This document shows positions 1 through 6,924 of a DNA stretch of 11,524 nucleotides, piece after piece; position 1 is the first letter of the stretch; every line of letters begins with the position of its first letter. Under the pieces are notes generated by a model that was given only the letters and a program-made list of their open reading frames with translations, did no database searches and was not told the DNA's origin. Source of the DNA: Leucobacter sp. (GTDB taxonomy: Bacteria; Actinomycetota; Actinomycetes; Actinomycetales; Microbacteriaceae); contig JAAZHL010000181.1 of the NCBI GenBank assembly GCA_012510755.1, positions 1 through 11,524 on the forward strand. The letters run 5' to 3'. Position numbers and translations under genes: made by a program.

Positions 1-244
1 ACTGTGATTCTTCGAGTTCAACGATCTTGATGACATTGACGAGCTTGTTGAGCTGCTTCGTAACTTGCTCGATCTGCACATCGTCTTCATCAACAACCAC
101 TGTGATTCGCGAGAGCCCCGCGACTTCGGTTGGCCCCACCGCGAGTGACTCAATGTTGAATCCACGTCGGGCAAAGAGACCGGCAACACGGGTCAGCAGG
201 CCCGGCTTATCTTCAACCAGCAGGCTCAGAACGTGACGGCTCAT
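1..244 (-). CDS. ilvN: Acetolactate synthase small (regulatory) subunit, partial
   Basis: The regulatory subunit of acetohydroxyacid synthase, which activates the catalytic subunit and usually gives it valine feedback sensitivity. The 81 visible codons form the N-terminal ACT domain. It begins MSRHVLSLLVEDKPG and continues through RRGFNIESLAVGPTE at about residues 26-40, then a second strand/helix unit ending KQLNKLVNVIKIVELEE. Asn30 and Gly15 match positions that bind valine in E. coli IlvH; the first contact Asn of that protein is Asp12 here. The ATG lies 3 bases after the ilvB stop, and its ribosome-binding site (GAGGAG, minus strand) lies inside the last ilvB codons, so translation is coupled. 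The C-terminal half lies beyond the left edge of the window. Confidence 0.96.
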   Translation of the reverse strand, partial: MSRHVLSLLVEDKPGLLTRVAGLFARRGFNIESLAVGPTEVAGLSRITVVVDEDDVQIEQVTKQLNKLVNVIKIVELEESQ

Positions 245-247
245 TGC

Positions 248-2041
248 TTACTCCTCGTCCCACACTGGCGCGTGCTCAAGTGCATATTGAATGTCGCTAT
301 TGCTTGTGCCTTGGCGCACCATCGGCCAGACCATTGCGTCGGCGCTCACGACGAACTCGATCAGCACGGGGCGATCGTTCGTTTCAAGAGCGAGCTTGAT
401 CGCTTCATCTACCTGATCTTCGCGCTCAACCCGAATTGAGAGACAGCCGTACGCCTCACCGAGCTTCACAAAGTCTGGGATGCGCCGTGAGCCGTGACCG
501 GTTTCGAGTTCGGAGTTTGAGTAACGTCCGTTGTAAATGAGTGTCTGCCATTGACGGATCATGCCCAACGAAGAGTTGTTGATGACCGCGACCTTGATCG
601 GAATGTCGTTCACCGTGCAGGTTGCGAGCTCTTGGTTGGTCATCTGGAAGCAACCGTCACCGTCGATAGCCCACACGACGCGGTCGGGCTCAGCCACCTT
701 GGCACCCATTGCCGCGGGAACCGCGTACCCCATCGTGCCTGCACCACCAGAGTTGAGCCACGAGTTTGGCCGTTCATATTTGATGAACTGTGCAGCCCAC
801 ATTTGGTGTTGGCCAACGCCAGCAACGTAGATGCCTTCGGGGCCAGTGAGATCGCTGATGCGCTGCATGACATATTGCGGCGCGAGCAGACCGTCGCTGG
901 TTTCTGCATAGCCCAACGGAAACTTGTCTTGCAGCAGACGGAGCCGTTGCCACCAGGCTGAGATGTCGGCAAACTCACGTGCCCGTTTCGCCGTCGAAAT
1001 TGCAGCGATGAGGTCACTGATGACCTCGGCGGCATCGCCCACAATCGGCATGTCAGCCGAGCGAATCTTGCCGATTTCTGCGGGGTCAATATCTGCGTGA
1101 ATGACCTTTGCTTCGGGTGCGAACAAGGCGGCTTTACCCGTCACACGATCATCAAAACGCGCACCGATGGTGATGAGCAAATCACTCTCTTGCAGCGCGA
1201 GCACCGCGGGCACTGTGCCGTGCATGCCGGGCATACCGAGGTGTTGCGAGTGCGAATCTGGAAACACACCGCGGGCCATGAGTGTCGTCACGACAGGAGC
1301 GCCAACGAGCTCTGCCAGTTGCAAGAACTCTTCAGACGCGCCGGCACGGCCAACTCCGCCGCCAATGTAGAACACCGGGCGCTCGGCTTCGGCAATGAGT
1401 TCGGCGGCAGCCTGAATCTGCTTGCTATTTGCCTTGGTGATCGGGCGATACCCTGCGAGGTCGACGCGAGGCTCCCAAACAAAGTCAAACTCTGCTTCTT
1501 GCGCGTCTTTAGTGATATCGACCAACACCGGGCCGGGACGGCCGGTGCCTGCTATCTCGTACGCCGCAGCGAGCGCCTGTGGAATATCTTCGGCCTTTTT
1601 CACCAAGAACGAATGCTTCGTGATCGGCATCGTGATGCCCACGATGTCAACCTCTTGAAACGCGTCAGATCCCATGAGGTGCGAGAACACCTGACCGGTG
1701 ATTGCAAGCATTGGCACCGAGTCCATGTACGCATCTGCGATCGTTGTCACGAGGTTCGTCGCACCGGGGCCTGAGGTCGCGAGGCACACACCGACCTTGC
1801 CGCTGGCAGCAGCAAAACCTTCTGCCGCGTGGCCAGCGCCCTGTTCGTGCCGCACGAGGATGTGCCGCAACTCGTTGTCTTCGTTGAGGGTGTCGTAGAG
1901 CGGCAAGACCGCGCCACCTGGCAAACCGAAAACATCGCTGACGCCAAGCAACTCGAGGCTGCGTACGACGGCTTGGGCGCCTGTCATGCGTTCGCCTCGT
2001 GGGGCACCTTCGTAGTTCTCAGCACTCATGTCCGAGTTCAT
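248..2041 (-). CDS. ilvB: Acetolactate synthase large (catalytic) subunit
   Basis: A ThDP- and FAD-dependent cytoplasmic enzyme that condenses two pyruvates to 2-acetolactate, or pyruvate with 2-oxobutyrate, the first common step to valine, leucine and isoleucine. The 597 residues are a normal length. The catalytic Glu is Glu66 in VRHEQGAGHAAEG. GPGATN lies at 91-96, GSDAFQEVDI at 124-133, the FAD-side motif RFDDRVTGK at 295-303, and the ThDP/Mg motif runs from GDGCFQM (461-467) to NN (488-489). MIRQWQ at 494-499 holds the Trp that in characterised enzymes favours 2-oxobutyrate. The chosen ATG has GAGAAAG about 7 bases upstream; a second ATG at 2029 is possible but lacks a good site. It lies 80 bases after ilvD with no terminator between, so ilvD-ilvB-ilvN may be one operon. 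Confidence 0.97.
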   Translation of the reverse strand: MNSDMSAENYEGAPRGERMTGAQAVVRSLELLGVSDVFGLPGGAVLPLYDTLNEDNELRHILVRHEQGAGHAAEGFAAASGKVGVCLATSGPGATNLVTTIADAYMDSVPMLAITGQVFSHLMGSDAFQEVDIVGITMPITKHSFLVKKAEDIPQALAAAYEIAGTGRPGPVLVDITKDAQEAEFDFVWEPRVDLAGYRPITKANSKQIQAAAELIAEAERPVFYIGGGVGRAGASEEFLQLAELVGAPVVTTLMARGVFPDSHSQHLGMPGMHGTVPAVLALQESDLLITIGARFDDRVTGKAALFAPEAKVIHADIDPAEIGKIRSADMPIVGDAAEVISDLIAAISTAKRAREFADISAWWQRLRLLQDKFPLGYAETSDGLLAPQYVMQRISDLTGPEGIYVAGVGQHQMWAAQFIKYERPNSWLNSGGAGTMGYAVPAAMGAKVAEPDRVVWAIDGDGCFQMTNQELATCTVNDIPIKVAVINNSSLGMIRQWQTLIYNGRYSNSELETGHGSRRIPDFVKLGEAYGCLSIRVEREDQVDEAIKLALETNDRPVLIEFVVSADAMVWPMVRQGTSNSDIQYALEHAPVWDEE

Positions 2042-2121
2042 CTCAAAACTTTCTCATTTGATTACTAGAGCGCGTAGCTGCGTGAGAGTGCGGCAATACC
2101 CGAAGAGGTACCGCTGTCGCA

Positions 2122-3816
2122 TCAACCGGTGATGGCACCTTCTGAGGCACTGTGCACGAGCTTGGCATACTTTGCCAGTACTCCACGTGTGTAGCGTGGG
2201 GGTAGCGGAGCCCAGTTGGCTCTGCGTGCGTCTAGCTCGGCGGGATCAACCAGAATGTCGAGCGTCTGCGCGGCGATATCAACCCGAATCAGGTCTCCGT
2301 CGCTCACCAGTGCAATCGGACCGCCGTCTGATGCCTCTGGAGCAATGTGGCCGATACACAGGCCGGTTGTGCCGCCTGAGAATCTTCCATCGGTCAATAG
2401 TAGTACATCTTTGCCGAGCCCTGCGCCCTTGATCGCACCGGTGATCGCAAGCATTTCGCGCATTCCCGGGCCACCCTTTGGCCCTTCATATCGAATGACG
2501 ACAATGTCGCCCTTGCCGATTTTGCCTTCGGTCAGCGCGTCCATGGCGGCGCGTTCGCGTTCGAACACGCGGGCAGGGCCTTCAAAGACCTCGGCGTCGA
2601 ACCCGGCAGTCTTGACGACTGCGCCTTCTGGTGCGAGTGACCCGTGCAACACGGTGAGACCACCGGTGGCATGAATGGGGTTGTCGAGGTGGTGAATCAC
2701 TTCGCCATCGATCGGGTCTGGGTTCAGCTCTGCAAGGTTTTCAGCCATGGTCTTGCCGGTGACAGTCAGTGCGTCACCATGCAGCAGTCCAGCGTCGAGC
2801 AGCGCCTTCAAGATCACGGGAACACCACCGTGGCGATCGATGTCAGCCATCACGTACTTGCCGAATGGCTTCATGTCGGCAAGGTGCGGCACCTTCGCGC
2901 CAATTCGGTTGAAATCGTCAAGCGTCAAGTCGACTTCAGCTTCGCGAGCGATAGCCAAGAGGTGCAGCACGGCGTTCGTCGAACCGCCGTACGCCATGAG
3001 CAGGGTGATCGCGTTCTCGAAGGCTTTCTTCGTCAAAATGTCGCGCGCGGTGATGCCCTTGCGCAGCATGTTGACGACGGCCTCGCCCGAGCGATGCGCA
3101 AAGTAGTCACGGCGACGATCAGCACTCGGCGGCGCAGCCGAGCCAGGCAGGCTCATGCCGAGCGCTTCGGCAATCGATGCCATGGTGTTCGCGGTGTACA
3201 TGCCCCCGCAGGCGCCTTCGCCCGGCGCGATCGCACATTCGATGCGTTTCAGGTCTTCTTCGCTCATCGTGCCGGCCTTGCACGCACCGACCGCCTCGAA
3301 GGCGTCGATGATGGTGACCTCTTTTTGAGTGCCGTCGGTGAGTTTCACCCACCCGGGAGCAATAGAGCCGGCATAGAGAAAGACCGATGCCAGGTCGAGG
3401 CGAGCTGCAGCCATGAGCATGCCGGGCAGTGACTTGTCACAACCGGCAAGCAGCACCGTGCCGTCAAGGCGCTCGGCCATGACCACGGTTTCTACCGAGT
3501 CGGCAATCACTTCACGCGATACAAGCGAGAAGTGCATGCCCTCGTGGCCCATCGAAATGCCGTCGCTCACGGAGATGGTGCCGAATTCGAGCGGATACCC
3601 GCCGCCCGAGTGCACGCCTTCTTTCGCGCCCTGCGCGAGCCGGTCGAGGCTCAGGTTGCACGGGGTGACATCGTTCCAAGAACTTGCGATACCGATCTGG
3701 GGTTTGTCACAGTAAGCATCACCCATGCCCACCGCACGAAGCATGCCGCGCGCGGCCGCCTTCTCGATTCCATCGGTCACGTCTCGGCTACGCGGCTTTA
3801 TATCGATCTCTGCCAT
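2122..3816 (-). CDS. ilvD: Dihydroxyacid dehydratase
   Basis: An Fe-S enzyme that dehydrates 2,3-dihydroxyisovalerate and 2,3-dihydroxy-3-methylvalerate to the 2-oxoacids, the third step of branched-chain amino acid synthesis. With the start at 3816 the protein has 564 residues, the usual family length. Three cysteines fit the cluster ligands of the family: Cys53 (TPCNLSLDR), Cys126 (GCDKSLPGM) and Cys203 (GACGGMYTANTM). The Lys of CDK is the residue carbamylated to hold Mg2+ in related dehydratases. Near the C-terminus GRFSGGTTGLCIGHIAPEA is the conserved active-site segment. The frame stays open upstream to 4011, but that stretch contains a terminator and is not family sequence. ATGs at 3822 and 3816 are both possible; the -10-like box at 3824-3829 favours 3816 as a leaderless start. 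Confidence 0.96.
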   Translation of the reverse strand: MAEIDIKPRSRDVTDGIEKAAARGMLRAVGMGDAYCDKPQIGIASSWNDVTPCNLSLDRLAQGAKEGVHSGGGYPLEFGTISVSDGISMGHEGMHFSLVSREVIADSVETVVMAERLDGTVLLAGCDKSLPGMLMAAARLDLASVFLYAGSIAPGWVKLTDGTQKEVTIIDAFEAVGACKAGTMSEEDLKRIECAIAPGEGACGGMYTANTMASIAEALGMSLPGSAAPPSADRRRDYFAHRSGEAVVNMLRKGITARDILTKKAFENAITLLMAYGGSTNAVLHLLAIAREAEVDLTLDDFNRIGAKVPHLADMKPFGKYVMADIDRHGGVPVILKALLDAGLLHGDALTVTGKTMAENLAELNPDPIDGEVIHHLDNPIHATGGLTVLHGSLAPEGAVVKTAGFDAEVFEGPARVFERERAAMDALTEGKIGKGDIVVIRYEGPKGGPGMREMLAITGAIKGAGLGKDVLLLTDGRFSGGTTGLCIGHIAPEASDGGPIALVSDGDLIRVDIAAQTLDILVDPAELDARRANWAPLPPRYTRGVLAKYAKLVHSASEGAITG

Positions 3817-3823
3817 GCCCATT

Positions 3824-3829
3824 AGTCTA
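3824..3829 (-). promoter_or_regulatory. Candidate -10 box for leaderless ilvD transcript
   Basis: On the minus strand TAGACT fits the actinobacterial -10 pattern TAnnnT. The ATG at 3816 follows after 7 bases, the spacing expected if the transcript starts at or next to the start codon. No good Shine-Dalgarno sequence precedes either ATG, and no convincing -35 hexamer is visible. Leaderless starts are common in Actinobacteria; assignment here is inference. Confidence 0.45.
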
Positions 3830-3872
3830 GCCCGGCCCAGCACGCACTCAGCGCGCATGCGGTCGAGATCAG

Positions 3873-3912
3873 GAAAAACAAAAGCGGGGGTCAGCCCACG
3901 CTGACCCCCGCT
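3873..3912 (-). terminator. Rho-independent terminator of the 76-residue membrane protein gene
   Basis: A perfect 13-bp stem, AGCGGGGGTCAGC (3883-3895) against its complement at 3900-3912, with a 4-base loop. Read on the minus strand it is followed by TTTGTTTTT, a proper U-tract. It lies 17 bases after the stop codon of the small membrane protein gene and separates that gene from ilvD. On the plus strand there is no U-tract after it, so it acts in one direction only. Confidence 0.92.
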
Positions 3913-3929
3913 GAATACTTCAGAGTTGG

Positions 3930-4160
3930 TTACTTGCCGATTTTTGGCAGCACTGCGAAGGGAAGAATGAACCCAATGATGGTTGCGGCTAGCCCGGCAG
4001 AAAACAGCCAAATATCGCTCTCGCCGGTGCCAAAGCCGTAGCTGAAGAGCACCATACCGCCGAGCACAAGCACCGTAGAAAGCACGAAAAAGACTGCGGT
4101 GATAGCGCTCACCGAGCCCTGTGAGCTCTCTTCAAACAGTGCCTCGTTCTGCTTTGCCAT
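3930..4160 (-). CDS. Small two-helix membrane protein, function unknown
   Basis: A 76-residue protein beginning MAKQNEALFEESSQG. A short polar, acidic N-terminus is followed by two hydrophobic segments, about residues 19-41 and 49-72, joined by a short acidic turn (GTGESD), and it ends PKIGK. This predicts a helical hairpin in the cytoplasmic membrane with both ends on the same, probably cytoplasmic, side. The ATG at 4160 is preceded by GAGAGAGG with a 6-base gap, which is why I prefer it to the longer open frame starting at 4232. It stands alone, ended by its own terminator, and is divergent from the 84-residue gene. I do not recognise the family and give no function. Confidence 0.75.
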   Translation of the reverse strand: MAKQNEALFEESSQGSVSAITAVFFVLSTVLVLGGMVLFSYGFGTGESDIWLFSAGLAATIIGFILPFAVLPKIGK

Positions 4161-4237
4161 TGCGACCTCTCTCGACAAGTTCTCTCTGGGCACGACACCC
4201 AAGTTCTTTAGACTGCCCCTAGCGTATCGCACCCAGA

Positions 4238-4243
4238 TAGGCT
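4238..4243 (+). promoter_or_regulatory. Candidate -10 box for the 84-residue gene
   Basis: TAGGCT fits TAnnnT and stands 6 bases before the ATG at 4250, as in a leaderless transcript. The overlapping AGATAGG could instead act as a weak ribosome-binding site with an 8-base gap. No clear -35 is seen, so both readings remain open. Confidence 0.3.
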
Positions 4244-4249
4244 TGATGC

Positions 4250-4504
4250 ATGGCTATCGGCAAGTACCTGACGAACATGGGGGTCATCGGCGCAGCCGTC
4301 GGGGCGATGGGTGTGTTGAAACAAACACAGAGCATGCCTCGAGATTGGCGCCGCTTTATTGTGTGGCTGGTGTGGGCTGCGGGGCTGCTGCTCGCGGTTG
4401 CCGCAGTGGCAAAGCAGCCCGAAGATGAAGCTTACGAAGCTGAGCTCAAACAGCAGGTCAAGCAAGCCAAAGCCGCCGCAAAGGCTGCGCGCAAGGCGTC
4501 ATAG
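4250..4504 (+). CDS. Small membrane protein with Lys/Ala-rich tail, function unknown
   Basis: An 84-residue protein. A Gly/Ala-rich N-terminus (about 1-24, weakly hydrophobic) is followed by a basic stretch (RDWRR, 31-35), one clear membrane segment at about 36-54 and a charged C-terminal tail (55-84). The tail starts acidic (QPEDEAYEAE) and ends in Lys/Ala-rich sequence (KQAKAAAKAARKAS) that should be helical and could touch nucleic acid or acidic lipid. The basic residues before the membrane segment suggest that the N-terminus is cytoplasmic, which would place the tail outside; this is uncertain for so small a protein. It sits between the divergent membrane protein gene and the tRNA-Lys promoter, which begins 20 bases after its stop. 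I do not recognise the family. Confidence 0.65.
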   Translation: MAIGKYLTNMGVIGAAVGAMGVLKQTQSMPRDWRRFIVWLVWAAGLLLAVAAVAKQPEDEAYEAELKQQVKQAKAAAKAARKAS

Positions 4505-4523
4505 GCAAACGCCACCCTCGTTT

Positions 4524-4551
4524 TTGCAAGTGCCGAGGCTCATGCTAGGGT
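4524..4551 (+). promoter_or_regulatory. tRNA-Lys promoter
   Basis: TTGCAA (4524-4529) and TAGGGT (4546-4551) are separated by 16 bases. The TG at 4543-4544 makes an extended -10. Transcription would start near 4558, about 18 bases before the mature tRNA. The predicted leader contains a short inverted repeat, GTTGT (4558-4562) with ACAAC (4569-4573). Confidence 0.6.
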
Positions 4552-4575
4552 TTATCTGTTGTTGAGAGACAACGA

Positions 4576-4647
4576 GCACCTCTAGCTCAATGGCAGAGCA
4601 ACTGACTCTTAATCAGTGGGTTCCGGGTTCGAGTCCCGGGGGGTGTA
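4576..4647 (+). tRNA. tRNA-Lys (anticodon CUU)
   Basis: A 72-base cloverleaf. The acceptor strand GCACCTC (4576-4582) pairs with GGGGTGT (4640-4646), including a G-U at the first pair. The D stem is GCTC/GAGC (4585-4588, 4596-4599). The anticodon stem is ACTGA/TCAGT (4601-4605, 4613-4617) around loop CTCTTAA, so positions 34-36 are CTT, reading AAG lysine codons. The T stem CCGGG/CCCGG (4623-4627, 4635-4639) flanks TTCGAGT. The discriminator is A4647. The next bases are CAA, so CCA is not encoded and must be added by the CCA-adding enzyme. Confidence 0.97.
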
Positions 4648-4657
4648 CAAGTAGTAG

Positions 4658-4693
4658 AGGCTTCGCTCAGTTTGGGCGGAGCCTTTCTTGTTT
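4658..4693 (+). terminator. Rho-independent terminator after tRNA-Lys
   Basis: An 11-bp stem with two G-U pairs is formed by AGGCTTCGCTC (4658-4668) and GGGCGGAGCCT (4674-4684). The loop is AGTTT, and the tract TTTCTTGTTT follows. It begins 10 bases after the tRNA and ends directly before the hisN ribosome-binding site (GGAG, 4694-4697), so any tRNA transcript reaching hisN must read through it. Confidence 0.85.
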
Positions 4694-4702
4694 GGAGCAG
4701 AC

Positions 4703-5506
4703 ATGTCTGAGACGTTTTCTACACCATCGCGTGACCTGCAGTTCGCGCTTGACCTCGCCGCACTGGCAGACAGCATCTCGCTGCCCCGATTTCGTTCGGC
4801 AGATCTGCACATTGAGTCCAAACCTGACCGTACCTTCGTCACCGATGCCGACATTGCTGTCGAACGCGCATTGCGCGATCGTATCGAAGCAGAACGCCCC
4901 GACGACGGTTTCTTCGGTGAGGAGTCGGGCCGCAGTGACAGCGGCGAACGCCGCTGGATCCTCGACCCTATCGACGGCACCTCAAATTTCTTGCGCGGCG
5001 TACCCAACTGGGCCACACTCATCGCCCTTGAAATCGGCGGCACACCAACGGTAGGCGTGGTGAGCGCCCCGGCGTTTGGGGTGCGCTGGTTTGCCGAGCT
5101 CGGCGGTGATGCTTGGCGCGAGGATCACGGCGCGCCAGCGCGCCGTATGCGGGTATCGGGCGTGCGCGATTTGGCTGATGCATCGCTCAGCTTCCAAAGT
5201 ATTGCGCAGTGGCGCGATGCCGGGTATCTCAGCCCGCTGCTTGCCCTCGCCGAGCAGGTGTGGCGAGACCGTGCGTACGGCGACATGTGGTCATACATGC
5301 TGCTCGCAGAAGGGCTCGTCGATATCGTTGCCGAATTCGACGTGAAAGCCTACGATCTGGCGGCTCTCGTGCCGATTGTGCGCGAAGCCGGTGGCGCGTT
5401 CACTGATATTGACGGCAATGAGACCGCATGGAATGGCAGCTCTCTCGCAACGAACGCGCATTTGCACGACGCGGTGCTGGCCGCAATCGCGGCGGCCCGC
5501 AACTAG
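4703..5506 (+). CDS. hisN: Histidinol-phosphate phosphatase, inositol-monophosphatase fold
   Basis: A Mg2+-dependent cytoplasmic phosphatase of 267 residues, the normal family length. Actinobacterial members of this type (as in Mycobacterium and Corynebacterium) hydrolyse histidinol phosphate to histidinol, the penultimate step of histidine synthesis. The metal-site motifs are complete: GEESG at 72-76, DPIDGTSNFLRG at 88-99 and AYDLAALVPIVREAGG at 216-231, with Asp218 as the last metal ligand. TDAD at 47-50 is also typical. GDMWSYMLLAEG (193-204) resembles the HisN subgroup more than true inositol monophosphatases, but activity on other sugar or inositol phosphates cannot be ruled out. The ATG at 4703 has GGAG 5 bases upstream; an in-frame TTG at 4688 lies inside the preceding terminator and is unlikely. 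Its TAG directly abuts the stop of the convergent marR gene. Confidence 0.88.
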   Translation: MSETFSTPSRDLQFALDLAALADSISLPRFRSADLHIESKPDRTFVTDADIAVERALRDRIEAERPDDGFFGEESGRSDSGERRWILDPIDGTSNFLRGVPNWATLIALEIGGTPTVGVVSAPAFGVRWFAELGGDAWREDHGAPARRMRVSGVRDLADASLSFQSIAQWRDAGYLSPLLALAEQVWRDRAYGDMWSYMLLAEGLVDIVAEFDVKAYDLAALVPIVREAGGAFTDIDGNETAWNGSSLATNAHLHDAVLAAIAAARN

Positions 5507-6007
5507 TTACGCCGTCGTCGGGGGCTTTAGCAGCGCAGTGGTGTCGGCGTCGAGGTCATCGATAATTTTGCCGATGCCTGCACCAAGCGCCTGTACCTCA
5601 GTCGGTGTGAGCTGGTCGAACACGATTCGCCGCACCTCTTCGACATGGGCTGGCGCGTGTGCTGCGAGATGATTGAACCCCTCGTCGGTGAGCACCGCGT
5701 TGGTCGCACGGCCGTCATGGGCGCATGCCTCGCGCCTGACCCACCCCTGCTTTTCAAGGCGCGTTACGACATGCGACAGTCGCGAGAGCGACGAGTTGGT
5801 CCAGAGCGCCAAGTCGCTCAACAGCCTCGTGCGATCTTTCGCGTCGGAAAGCATCGCAAGTACGTGATATTCAAAGAAGCTCAGACCCGCGTCTCGTTTG
5901 AGCTGCGCCTCGATCGTGCCGGGCAGCAAGATGGTGAGACTCACCATGCGCATCCACGTCTGCAGCTCGTCCTCGTTCAGCCATCGAGGTTCATTTGCTG
6001 TTGTCAC
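5507..6007 (-). CDS. MarR-family transcriptional regulator
   Basis: A winged helix-turn-helix dimer of 166 residues, usually a ligand-released repressor. It opens NEPRWLNEDELQTW, a common start in actinobacterial MarR proteins. The DNA-binding core covers about 41-107: LSFFEYHVLAMLSD, then LLSDLALWTN, the recognition helix SSLSRLSHVVTRLEKQGWV, and the wing REACAHDGRATNAVLT. The single Cys95 in the wing may matter for redox sensing, but one Cys is weak evidence. The outer helices (112-152) make the dimer. I chose the GTG at 6007 because GGTGGGG lies 5 bases upstream on the minus strand; an upstream GTG at 6028 has no such site. No linked target other than itself is evident. Confidence 0.88.
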   Translation of the reverse strand: MTTANEPRWLNEDELQTWMRMVSLTILLPGTIEAQLKRDAGLSFFEYHVLAMLSDAKDRTRLLSDLALWTNSSLSRLSHVVTRLEKQGWVRREACAHDGRATNAVLTDEGFNHLAAHAPAHVEEVRRIVFDQLTPTEVQALGAGIGKIIDDLDADTTALLKPPTTA

Positions 6008-6033
6008 GTCTACCCCACCATTCGCCACGCATT

Positions 6034-6049
6034 ACTTTAACGTTCAAGT
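6034..6049. promoter_or_regulatory. Candidate MarR autoregulatory operator
   Basis: ACTTTAACGTTCAAGT is a 16-bp palindrome with one mismatched pair (half-sites ACTTTAAC and GTTCAAGT). It covers the end of the predicted marR -10 box and the predicted transcription start, where a bound repressor would block initiation. Size and position match known MarR operators, but binding itself is inferred. Confidence 0.5.
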
Positions 6050-6074
6050 CTACGCGACTTGCGCGATTCTTCAA
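6047..6074 (-). promoter_or_regulatory. Promoter of the marR gene
   Basis: On the minus strand TTGAAG (6074-6069) and TAGACT (6052-6047) are 16 bases apart, a fair match to housekeeping sigma sites. Transcription would start near 6040, giving a leader of about 33 bases that contains the GGTGGGG ribosome-binding site (6019-6013). Confidence 0.55.
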
Positions 6075-6115
6075 CAATGCGCGAGCGACCCCTGCGCTTC
6101 GGCCACAATGGTGGC

Positions 6116-6835
6116 ATGACCACTAGTGGCCCAGCAGCCAAACAAACCCTCCCCGGATCGCAAACTCTCGACCGCGGCCTACGCGCTCTCGAACTGCTCG
6201 CAGAAGCCGAACGCCCCCTCTCAATCGCCCAACTTGCCGAGCGCCTTGAAGTGCACCGCTCGAGCGCTTACCGCATTCTGCGCACGCTCGAAGAGCACCG
6301 ATTCGTGTTGCGGGACGATGCCGGGCTGATACGGCTCGGCCCCCGCTTGTCGGCCCTTGGCCGCAGGGCTGCCCCGTCGCTGACCCAGATCGCTCAACCA
6401 GAACTCGTTACGCTCGCGAACAGGTACGCGATGACCGCGTTTGTCGCCGTGCTCGACGCAGACGAAGTGATCACCATGCTCAGCATCGAACCGAGCGGTG
6501 GCAACGTGAACCTTGCGCAGCGCCCGGGGGCTCGGCACTCAATACTGCATGGCGCACCAGGTCACGCGATCGAGGCCTCGCTCAGTCGTGACGAGCACTA
6601 CGCCGTATTCGGTGGACGCCCCCGCACCGAAGCCGCACTGAAAGCAATGCGAGATGGCTTCTCACTCAGCCAAGATGAAGTCATCAGCGGCATTACCTCG
6701 GTCGCAGTGCCATTGCGGATACAGGGCGAACCGGCGGCAGCCTTAGCTGTGGTCACGATCGGCGTACCGAACAAACTGCAAGACATTGCCAGCGATTTGC
6801 AGTCGGCAGCGGCACGCATGATCCTCAGCAACTGA
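6116..6835 (+). CDS. IclR-family transcriptional regulator
   Basis: A 239-residue protein with the standard two-domain IclR layout. The N-terminal winged helix spans about 16-75 (QTLDRGLRALELLAE, then LSIAQLAERLEVHRSSAYRILRTLEEHRFV). The C-terminal ligand domain spans about 90-239 and contains the characteristic HSILHGAPGHAI segment. IclR proteins are tetrameric or dimeric effector-binding regulators, most often of carbon-source catabolism operons. The next gene on the same strand, 138 bases on, encodes the ThDP enzyme, so this is its likely local regulator. The ATG at 6116 has no well-spaced Shine-Dalgarno site; CACAAT ends 6 bases before it, so a leaderless start is possible. The open frame extends upstream to a TTG at 6059 but with no family sequence. 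Tandem TGA and TAA stops end it. Confidence 0.92.
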   Translation: MTTSGPAAKQTLPGSQTLDRGLRALELLAEAERPLSIAQLAERLEVHRSSAYRILRTLEEHRFVLRDDAGLIRLGPRLSALGRRAAPSLTQIAQPELVTLANRYAMTAFVAVLDADEVITMLSIEPSGGNVNLAQRPGARHSILHGAPGHAIEASLSRDEHYAVFGGRPRTEAALKAMRDGFSLSQDEVISGITSVAVPLRIQGEPAAALAVVTIGVPNKLQDIASDLQSAAARMILSN

Positions 6836-6924
6836 TAAACTGCGAAGCGTCCAGCACGGCTCGCTCTCACCCTGCGAATGCCGAAGAAGGTGCTCGAAAA
6901 AGGGGCGCTGCTGCCGATCTCGGC

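Noticed and set aside
2042..2121. A branched-chain amino acid attenuator or leader peptide before ilvB.
   Set aside because: The 80-base gap has no short frame rich in Val, Leu or Ile and no terminator or alternative hairpins that I can see.
2644..3432. A 262-codon plus-strand open frame inside ilvD.
   Set aside because: It lies fully antisense to a well-supported ilvD. Its product is Arg/His-rich with no domain, as expected of a shadow frame in GC-rich DNA.
3823..4011. Upstream extension of the ilvD reading frame to an ATG at 4011.
   Set aside because: The extra residues cross the terminator at 3873-3912 and the end of the 76-residue gene and do not resemble IlvD. The family normally starts near the residues encoded from 3816.
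4576..4647. tRNA-Lys as an integration site for a mobile element.
   Set aside because: No integrase gene, no repeated 3' tRNA fragment in the window and no composition change beside it.
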